A model generated the notes under the pieces. The model had not been told where the DNA came from, ran no database searches, and saw only the letters and a list, made by a program, of their open reading frames with translations. A stretch of DNA of 8,933 bases from Anaerolineales bacterium. GTDB taxonomy: Bacteria; Chloroflexota; Anaerolineae; Anaerolineales; JABWBV01. The stretch lies in NCBI GenBank assembly GCA_027019845.1, contig JALUWE010000378.1:1-8933 (forward strand), given 5' to 3'. Position 1 is the stretch's first letter. Every line of letters begins with the position of its first letter. Shown piece by piece: positions 3,809 through 8,933 of the stretch. Both the position numbers and the translations under genes were made by a program.

Positions 3809-5593
3809 TCAGGAAGTCACGGTTTCGATTGCGGCTGAAATTCCTTGAACGCGCCCATTATCCCTGCTGTTCCAGAAGCCGTCGGGGAGCAGGTAGCCGC
3901 GCTCTTCGAGGTATTTGACGATGATGTGGGCGTTTTCTTCGGGGGTGTGGTCGACAGTGTTGAGGGTCAGTTCGGGGTTGATGGGTTCTTCGTAGGGGTC
4001 GTCGATGCCGGTGAAGCCTTTGATCTCGCCACGGCGGGCTTTGGCATACAGGCCTTTGATGTCGCGCGCTTCGCAGACCTCGAGGGGGGTGTTGACGTAG
4101 ATTTCGATGAAGTTTTCGCCGACCATTTTGCGAGCTTCGTTGCGGGTTTTGCGGTAGGGGCTGATGGCCGCGCAGATCACCGCGCCGCCGTGGCGGGCGA
4201 TCTCACCGGCTACGAAGCCGATGCGCAGGATGTTGGTGTCGCGGTCTTCTTTGCTGAAGCCGAGGCCTTTGGAGAGATGGGTGCGCACCACGTCGCCGTC
4301 GAGCACGGTCAGGCTGCGGCCGCGCTCCAGCAGCAGGGAGGTGAGCACTTCCGCGGTGGTGGATTTGCCGGAGCCGGACAGGCCGGTGAACCAGATGACG
4401 AAGCCCTGTTTGTGCCGCGGGGGGTGTCGCTGCATGAGGATTTCCGCGGTCTCGCGGCGGGTGAACCATTCGGGCAGCAGTTTGCCTTTGGCCAGGTAGT
4501 CTTCTCGCACCTGGGTGCCGGAGATGGAGAGAATTTTGGCGTTCTTGGGGGCTTTGTCCGCTTCGACATAGCGGTCTTCATCGGGCAGGTAGGCCAGGGC
4601 TTTGAAGGGCACCATTTTGACGCCGATTTCTTCTTCGTACTGCTTCATAAACTCCTGGGCTTCGTAAGGGCCGTAAAAGGGTTTACCCTGGCTGTCCACG
4701 CCCGGGCCGGCGTGGTCGCGTCCGACGACAAAATGGTTGGCGCCATGGTTGCGGCGGATGATGGCGTGCCACAGGGCCTCGCGCGGGCCGGCCATGCGCA
4801 TGGCGAGCGGCAGCAGGCTCAGCAGGGTTTTGCTGTGGTCGTAGTAGTTTTCGTACAGGGCTTTGTAGACGCGCACGCGGGTGTAGTAGTCCACGTCTCC
4901 CGGCTTGGTCATGCCGACCACGGGGTGAATGAGCAGGCTGCCACCCACTTCTTCGGCGGCGCGCTTGGTCAGTTCTTCGTGGATGCGGTGCATGGGGTTA
5001 CGGGTCTGGAAGGCGACCACGTCGGGGTTGCCCATTTTTTCCAGGATGGCGCGCACCTGGGCCGGGGTGTGCCGCAGCTCGACGAAGTCGTGATATTTGG
5101 GCAAGTTGAGCACTTTGAGTTCGCCCGAGATGCAAAAGTCGCCCCAGCGGATCATTTCCGAGACCATCGGGTGGCGGTGATCGGTGGTGGAGTAGACCAG
5201 GCGGGCTTCCATGTTGGGGTCCCAGCGGTAAAACTCTTCGATGCGCATGATGGCGATCAGGTTGTTGCGCGAGTCTCGCAGGGCCAGCCACTCGGAACGG
5301 GTAGGGATTTCATCCCGGTTGATGGTCAGGGTGATCGGGATAGGGAAGAGTGTGCCGTCGGCCAACCGCATTTCGGTCAGAACGCGCATGTAGTCGGCGC
5401 GTCCCATGAAGCGGTCGAGGGGGGAGAATCCGCCAGTAGCCAGCAGTTCCAGATCACACAGGGCGCGTTGCGAAATCTGGAGGGAGGGATACAGGCTGGA
5501 TTCGGCAATCAATTGTTCGCGTTCTTCACCCGTAACGAGCAGATTGACCAGTTTTCCCCCGTAAGGGCTGATTAGTTTTCCTTTTTTGGACAT
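3809..5593 (-). CDS. sat-cysC: Bifunctional sulfate adenylyltransferase / adenylylsulfate kinase
   Basis: A 594-aa cytosolic enzyme that makes APS from sulfate and ATP, then phosphorylates it to PAPS. The N-terminal ATP sulfurylase (about 1-390) has QTRNPMHRIH (196-205), GRDHAGPG (291-298) and SISGTQVR (356-363). The C-terminal APS kinase (about 396-570) has an intact P-loop GLSGSGKST (404-412), DGD (432-434), ISPYRKTR (477-484) and GFTGIDDPYEEP. Both halves therefore look active, unlike the fungal Sat type with a degenerate kinase domain. The order sulfurylase-kinase is the bacterial/fungal one, opposite to animal PAPS synthase. ATG at 5593 is chosen because AAGGAG sits 8 bases upstream; the frame opens up to 5689, but that extension would be translated through a hairpin. 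It is the last gene of the sulfur operon. No reductase (CysH) or APS reductase gene is in view, so the fate of PAPS (assimilation or sulfation) is open. Confidence 0.96.
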   Translation of the reverse strand: MSKKGKLISPYGGKLVNLLVTGEEREQLIAESSLYPSLQISQRALCDLELLATGGFSPLDRFMGRADYMRVLTEMRLADGTLFPIPITLTINRDEIPTRSEWLALRDSRNNLIAIMRIEEFYRWDPNMEARLVYSTTDHRHPMVSEMIRWGDFCISGELKVLNLPKYHDFVELRHTPAQVRAILEKMGNPDVVAFQTRNPMHRIHEELTKRAAEEVGGSLLIHPVVGMTKPGDVDYYTRVRVYKALYENYYDHSKTLLSLLPLAMRMAGPREALWHAIIRRNHGANHFVVGRDHAGPGVDSQGKPFYGPYEAQEFMKQYEEEIGVKMVPFKALAYLPDEDRYVEADKAPKNAKILSISGTQVREDYLAKGKLLPEWFTRRETAEILMQRHPPRHKQGFVIWFTGLSGSGKSTTAEVLTSLLLERGRSLTVLDGDVVRTHLSKGLGFSKEDRDTNILRIGFVAGEIARHGGAVICAAISPYRKTRNEARKMVGENFIEIYVNTPLEVCEARDIKGLYAKARRGEIKGFTGIDDPYEEPINPELTLNTVDHTPEENAHIIVKYLEERGYLLPDGFWNSRDNGRVQGISAAIETVTS

Positions 5594-5601
5594 TCGAAAT
5601 A

Positions 5602-5607
5602 CTCCTT
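5602..5607 (-). promoter_or_regulatory. Shine-Dalgarno of sat-cysC
   Basis: On the minus strand AAGGAG ends 8 bases before the ATG at 5593. It is the best ribosome binding site in the window and decides between this start and the upstream in-frame one at 5689. Confidence 0.85.
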
Positions 5608-5617
5608 TTACGTAAAG

Positions 5618-5640
5618 ACTGGCATTCGAGGAATGCCAGT
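5618..5640 (-). promoter_or_regulatory. Perfect 10-bp hairpin in the sat-cysC leader
   Basis: ACTGGCATTC and GAATGCCAGT pair perfectly around a 3-nt loop. The hairpin lies between the universal stress gene stop (5693) and the sat Shine-Dalgarno, ending 11 bases before it. No U-run follows, so it is not a clear intrinsic terminator. It could be an mRNA-processing or stability element or an attenuating structure that sets sat expression relative to the upstream genes. Confidence 0.6.
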
Positions 5641-5692
5641 GGTTCTTCGGGTTTGTGTATTTTTGCCAAGACTTTGTGAATTGTAACACAAT

Positions 5693-6514
5693 CTAGCTGT
5701 TTTCAGGCTGCCTGACAATCAAAACAGGGCAGCGAATATGGTTGACAACCTGCTGGGTGATGTTACCCAGAATCCAGTTGCGCAGCCGCTGGTGAGGAGC
5801 GGCAGCCCCGATGACGACCAGATTGTAATGACCCGCCTCGGCCTCTCTGAGAATTTCATCGGTCACGTCTCCGTGGCGCAGTTCGAGTTGCGCATCAATC
5901 TCGAGGTCGCTCAGAGACCTGGCAACGTTGCGCAGGTGTTGGGATATGCGCGATTGAGACTGTAAAAGTTCGGGGAGCGTCTCCTCGATTCCATCCAGGC
6001 CGGTGTACATGCTGGGGACCGGATTGGTAACGTGCAAAACGGTGATGTGCGCTTTTGCCGTCTTCGCCAGTCTGGCGCCCAATTCGATAGCGGGTTCGGC
6101 ATATTCTAAGCCGCCGGTGCAAATCAAAACACGTTTCAAAGCAGGCCGATCTTCCTTGACAATCAGTACAGGAATGGAAGACTGTCTGGCAATTTCGCGC
6201 CCGATCTTACCTCCGATTCGCTTTCGCAGGCGGATGGCACGGCGTGCCTTAAGTACTACCATGTCATACTGTCCGGTTTGGATCTCCTTCAAAATAGCTT
6301 TCGTGGGCTTTTCCCGGCGAATTTTGGTTGTCACCGGTATCCCGGCGAGGGCTTCTTTCGTCTGGTCTAGCGTGGCCTCTGCTGCGGCGCGGTCTTTTTT
6401 CTCGCTCGCAAACAAAAGGGTGATCGATGCGCCGGTAAGACGGGCGATCAGAGCGCCAAATCGAACGGCTGGGCCAGAATAAGGCATGTTCTTGACAAAA
6501 AGCAAAATGTTCAT
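5693..6514 (-). CDS. Tandem-domain universal stress protein (UspA family)
   Basis: A 273-aa cytosolic protein with two UspA folds, about 1-121 and 126-269. Each shows the alternating pattern ILLFVKNM / VLICTGG at the first strand, ITLLFAS / ITVLHVT at the second, YDMVVLKA / YNLVVIGA at the fourth and IPVLIVK / CPVLIVR at the last. The nucleotide-binding loop of domain 2 (GAAAPHQRLRNWILGN, 236-251) is a degenerate form of G-x2-G-x9-G-(S/T): the second Gly is Ala and the last position is Asn. The domain 1 loop lacks the first glycines. ATP binding is therefore uncertain. The start at ATG 6514 follows GGGAG on the minus strand. It lies 15 nt after the TauE/SafE gene, evidently cotranscribed. Usp proteins coupled to transporters often sense energy or ligand state; that role here is inference. 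Confidence 0.9.
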   Translation of the reverse strand: MNILLFVKNMPYSGPAVRFGALIARLTGASITLLFASEKKDRAAAEATLDQTKEALAGIPVTTKIRREKPTKAILKEIQTGQYDMVVLKARRAIRLRKRIGGKIGREIARQSSIPVLIVKEDRPALKRVLICTGGLEYAEPAIELGARLAKTAKAHITVLHVTNPVPSMYTGLDGIEETLPELLQSQSRISQHLRNVARSLSDLEIDAQLELRHGDVTDEILREAEAGHYNLVVIGAAAPHQRLRNWILGNITQQVVNHIRCPVLIVRQPENS

Positions 6515-6529
6515 TCTCCCACTCCCGGG

Positions 6530-7438
6530 CTAGAAACGAACGCCCCCCTTACTGACCAATTCGACAATCATCATAATCGCTCCCAAAAAGGGTAAAAAAG
6601 AAAACACAAATCGAATACGAGGGCCAACGAAAAAGCGGGTGGAAACTGCACCGATTTGCGCGCCCAGGGCTGCGCCGGTTTGCATCACCAGCGCCATGAG
6701 AATGTCCACGTTACCCTTGAGCGCGTGGGTGATGGTGCCGAATCCCGCGGAGATCACGATCTCGAACAAATCCGTGCCGATGGCTACGTGGGTGGGGATA
6801 CCCAACACGTAGACCAACAGCGGCATACGAATAAAGCCGCCCCCTACTCCCAGCGTACCGGCCAGCAGCCCGGTGATCAAACCCACCCCCAGCACCGGCC
6901 AGATCGAAATGGATTGAATTCCCGAAGCCGGTAGGGAGACGTAAGGAGGCAGCCGAATGCCCTGCATTTGCCGGTGAAAGCCTTTGAAGCCAAGCGCGTC
7001 TTTGACCGGCAGGTGCTCGGTGCGCCTCATCCGCAAAGCCCGCAGGCTCTCCCACGCCGTAAAAACACCGATCAGTAACAAGATGACCACATAAACGCTT
7101 TTGATGACCACATCGACAGCCCCCACATCCTTTAGCGCTTCGATCACCCTGGCGCCTATCTCCACCCCCACGACGGTCCCAGCCACCATCACAACCCCCA
7201 GCTTGATGTCGATGTGCCCCAGGGCGCGGTGCCGGCGGGCTGCCACGATGGATTTGCCCGTCATGTGCGCCAGATCGGTGCCCACCACGAAATTGGTCGG
7301 CACTCCCAAAAGAATCATCATCGGCCCGGCGATGAACCCGCCTCCCACGCCGAAAAAGCCGCCCAAAACCCCTACAAAAAACCCAACCGCGGCCAGCAAA
7401 AAGGGGTTGATGGTTACGCCTGCAACTGGAAACTCCAT
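6530..7438 (-). CDS. TauE/SafE family sulfite/sulfate-type anion permease
   Basis: A 302-aa integral membrane protein with about eight hydrophobic segments. The family carries sulfite, sulfoacetate, sulfate or other organosulfur anions. The internal duplication typical of TauE/SafE is clear: GFFGVGGGFIAGP then LLGVPTNFVVGTDL (27-55) recurs as GTLGVGGGFIRMP then VLGIPTHVAIGTDL (194-223). A hydrophilic loop of about 50 residues (130-175), rich in Arg and Lys, separates the halves and should face the cytoplasm. The ATG at 7438 follows GAGGA with 7 bases spacing; that Shine-Dalgarno lies inside the last codons of the preceding small gene, which ends only 3 nt upstream, so translation is probably coupled. 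Linkage to sat-cysC makes a sulfur oxyanion the likely cargo. Direction of transport cannot be read from sequence. Confidence 0.9.
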   Translation of the reverse strand: MEFPVAGVTINPFLLAAVGFFVGVLGGFFGVGGGFIAGPMMILLGVPTNFVVGTDLAHMTGKSIVAARRHRALGHIDIKLGVVMVAGTVVGVEIGARVIEALKDVGAVDVVIKSVYVVILLLIGVFTAWESLRALRMRRTEHLPVKDALGFKGFHRQMQGIRLPPYVSLPASGIQSISIWPVLGVGLITGLLAGTLGVGGGFIRMPLLVYVLGIPTHVAIGTDLFEIVISAGFGTITHALKGNVDILMALVMQTGAALGAQIGAVSTRFFVGPRIRFVFSFLPFLGAIMMIVELVSKGGVRF

Positions 7439-7441
7439 AAC

Positions 7442-7714
7442 TCAATCCTCGTGAAAACGCTCTAGCTTGATCTGATCGAGCAAAAAGGAGGTCACAAAAT
7501 CCAACAAAACCCCTTGCGCCAGAATGAGCAACAACCCTAAAAAAGCATAAAGCAACAAATTATCATCGAACAAGCCGGTGAGGAAGTCGTTGAGAAAACG
7601 CAGTACCACCAAAAAGTAAAAAACAATCAAAATGCCGTACACGCCTATCTCAATGAGGAAATTACGCAAAAGTCGGCGCGTACTCGTCTCGGGGGAGTTC
7701 GATCTTTCAGACAC
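7442..7714 (-). CDS. Small two-helix membrane protein, first gene of the sulfur operon
   Basis: A 90-aa protein I do not recognise. A polar N-terminus (residues 1-17, rich in Ser, Arg and Thr) precedes two hydrophobic stretches at about 18-42 (LIEIGVYGILIVFYFLVVL) and 52-76 (NLLLYAFLGLLLILAQGVLL). They are joined by a short acidic turn (LFDD) and followed by a charged tail KLERFHED. The GTG start at 7714 is chosen because GGAGG lies 5 bases upstream. The frame is open to 7939, but that part is encoded by the octamer repeat and is not protein-like. The stop is 3 nt from the TauE/SafE start, whose Shine-Dalgarno overlaps its end. Tight coupling suggests an accessory or stability subunit of the permease; this is inference from position only. 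Confidence 0.75.
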   Translation of the reverse strand: MSERSNSPETSTRRLLRNFLIEIGVYGILIVFYFLVVLRFLNDFLTGLFDDNLLLYAFLGLLLILAQGVLLDFVTSFLLDQIKLERFHED

Positions 7715-7762
7715 CTTTGCCTCCAGGATCGTAAAATAATTGCTGCCCTTCCGTGGAGAAGG

Positions 7763-7791
7763 ATTATAATACCTGTCTTCCAGTGAGTTGG
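7763..7791 (-). promoter_or_regulatory. Possible promoter of the sulfur operon
   Basis: On the minus strand a perfect TATAAT (7768-7763) is preceded at 17 bp by CCAACT, a poor -35 match. It lies about 50 bp upstream of the GTG at 7714. Between it and the start a short hairpin (CCTTC/GAAGG, 7747-7762) is possible. Only the -10 is convincing. Confidence 0.35.
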
Positions 7792-7801
7792 GATGGGTGA
7801 G

Positions 7802-7849
7802 CAGGTATACAGGTAGGCAGGTAGACAGGTAGACAGGTAGACAGGTAAA
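7802..7849. repeat. CAGGTAGA octamer array in the divergent intergenic region
   Basis: Six 8-nt units, CAGGTATA, CAGGTAGG, CAGGTAGA three times, then CAGGTAAA. The array sits between the two divergent genes (7715-7919). The rest of that gap holds the possible minus-strand promoter. I see no convincing plus-strand -10. Confidence 0.8.
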
Positions 7850-7919
7850 AAAGCGTAGAACACGCCTGACACGGGAACACCTGATCCTGACACCCGCCCC
7901 CCAGCGAGGCGATTGAGTT

Positions 7920-8933
7920 TTGTCGAAAAAAGTTTCCAACCTTATCTTCGCGCTGATTTTGGGGCTGTACGTGTTTTACGCCGCCCGCTTCATCGAGCGC
8001 ACCAGTTTCATCATCGAGGGCGAGCGCTATTTCGTGCTGTTCGACGACGCCATGATCTCCATGCGCTACGCCAAAAATCTGGCCGGGGGCCACGGGCTGG
8101 TGTGGAATCCGGGCGGCGAGCGGGTGGAGGGCTTCACCAACCCGCTTTGGGTCGGGATCATGGCGCTGGTTCACCTGCTGCCCTTGCCGCTCTCCAGGAT
8201 GAGCCTGCCCGTTCAGGTGTTGGGCGCGGCCATGCTGCTCGGCAACCTGTTCTTCGTCAGAAAAACGGTGCAAGAACTGACCGACGACGCGTTGCTGCCG
8301 CTGCTGGCCGTTTTTTTGACCGCCTTTTACTTCTCCCTCAACAACTGGACTCTGCAAGGCATGGAAGTCGGCTTCATCACCCTGCTGCTGACTGCCTCGC
8401 TGTGGCTGGTGCTCCGCAACCTGAACCGCCAGACCTTCAGCCCCTGGCCCTACGCGCTGCTGGGAGTGGCGACCTGGGTGCGGATGGACGCGCTGGTTCC
8501 GTTTCTGGCGATTCTGCTCTACCTCGTGATTTTCGATCCCCGCCATCTGCGCCAGCACCTGCGCTGGGGCGGCGGGCTTTTCGTTGCTTTTCTCGCCTCG
8601 CAAACCATCGCCCGGCTGGCCTACTACGGCGAACCGCTGCCCAACACCTACTACCTCAAAATGCAGGGCTACGCGCTGCTCACCCGCCTCAAACGCGGCC
8701 TGACCGTCTACGCCCAATTCATCTGGACCATGAACTGGGCGCTGTACGTGATCCCCTTCCTGATCCTGCTCCTCAAACCCAACCGCGGCACGGGGTTGCT
8801 GATTTTCATCTTCCTGGCCCTGTCCGCGTACAGCGTTTACGTGGGCGGAGACGCCTGGGAGCACAAAGGCGGGGCCAATCGCTTCATCTCCAGCGCGATG
8901 CCCGCTTTTTTCACCGCTTTCGTGCTTTCCCTG
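7920..8933 (+). CDS. GT-C membrane glycosyltransferase, AftB-like, 5' part
   Basis: An open frame of 338 codons running off the right edge. It encodes an integral membrane protein of the GT-C type, which uses lipid-linked sugar donors at the outer face of the membrane. The first helix is at about residues 5-22. The extracytoplasmic loop carries DDAMISMRYAKNL (42-54), with the paired Asp expected of the catalytic site, followed by GGHGLVWNPG and VEGFTNPLW. Later come many Leu-rich helices, YYGEPLPNTYYLK and YVGGDAWEHKGGANRF. These match the pattern of mycobacterial AftB arabinofuranosyltransferase and its many bacterial relatives. The TTG start is the first possible codon after an in-frame TGA at 7914; GAGG at 7906-7909 is the ribosome binding site. 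A later ATG would lose the DD motif. It is divergent from the sulfur operon. The transferred sugar is unknown, and the C-terminal part lies beyond the window. Confidence 0.85.
   Translation, partial: MSKKVSNLIFALILGLYVFYAARFIERTSFIIEGERYFVLFDDAMISMRYAKNLAGGHGLVWNPGGERVEGFTNPLWVGIMALVHLLPLPLSRMSLPVQVLGAAMLLGNLFFVRKTVQELTDDALLPLLAVFLTAFYFSLNNWTLQGMEVGFITLLLTASLWLVLRNLNRQTFSPWPYALLGVATWVRMDALVPFLAILLYLVIFDPRHLRQHLRWGGGLFVAFLASQTIARLAYYGEPLPNTYYLKMQGYALLTRLKRGLTVYAQFIWTMNWALYVIPFLILLLKPNRGTGLLIFIFLALSAYSVYVGGDAWEHKGGANRFISSAMPAFFTAFVLSL

Noticed and set aside
3845..5575. 576-codon plus-strand open frame
   Set aside because: It is antisense to sat-cysC, which has all catalytic motifs; the antisense product is Val/Gly/Phe/Asp-rich without motifs.
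5594..5689. N-terminal extension of the sulfate adenylyltransferase
   Set aside because: It would be translated through a perfect hairpin and lacks family similarity; AAGGAG precisely precedes the ATG at 5593.
7715..7939. 75-residue N-terminal extension of the small membrane protein
   Set aside because: It is encoded by the octamer array (Cys-Leu-Pro-Val-Tyr repeats) and overlaps the divergent gene; GGAGG supports GTG 7714.
7764..8864. 366-codon minus-strand open frame
   Set aside because: It is antisense to the membrane glycosyltransferase and runs into the octamer array; the Gln/His-rich product is not protein-like.

Overview
The window looks like a GC-rich bacterial chromosome segment, most plausibly from a Chloroflexota (Anaerolineae-like) genome. 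That placement is an inference from three things: the fused Sat-CysC enzyme, the AftB-like membrane glycosyltransferase, and the many short intergenic repeat modules of the 'CCTGAGC...TCGAAGG' and 'TTGGGTAA' kinds. No rRNA or other taxonomic marker is present. All complete genes lie on the minus strand. One incomplete gene leaves the right edge on the plus strand.

Right part (3809-7714, minus strand): a compact four-gene sulfur operon read right to left. It holds a 90-aa two-helix membrane protein, a TauE/SafE-type anion transporter (3-nt gap), a tandem-domain universal stress protein (15-nt gap), and, after a 99-nt leader with a perfect 10-bp hairpin, a bifunctional ATP sulfurylase/APS kinase. 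Together these would move a sulfur oxyanion across the membrane and activate sulfate to APS and PAPS. Divergent from it (7920 onward, plus strand) is a GT-C type membrane glycosyltransferase cut by the window end.

Left part (233-3600, minus strand): nonulosonate-type sugar genes. A PtmA-like short-chain dehydrogenase and a two-domain CMP-nonulosonate cytidylyltransferase/KdsC-like HAD phosphatase flank a small DUF4926-type protein. That protein overlaps by ATGA the surviving 3' end of a destroyed partner gene, probably of the DUF6883 type, so it looks like a broken two-gene (toxin-antitoxin-like) cassette. A YjjX-type house-cleaning nucleotide phosphatase closes the run.

The most unusual aspect is the repeat load. 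Two gap-free ~145-bp palindromic MITE-like elements (89-233 and 3646-3790, about 90% identical, with at least one compensatory base-pair change) each sit directly at the 3' end of a minus-strand gene. Hexamer, heptamer and octamer tandem arrays and 46-bp hairpin repeats fill most other gaps. Several appear to have reshaped gene ends: the likely neuA start and Shine-Dalgarno, its interdomain linker and last codons, the yjjX stop codon, and the C-run start junctions of yjjX and the SDR gene.

I see no tRNA, rRNA, CRISPR array, transposase gene or prophage. No entirely new multi-gene system is evident. The best candidates for undescribed biology are the MITE family, the DUF4926/DUF6883-like remnant and the four-gene sulfur operon with its small membrane protein.
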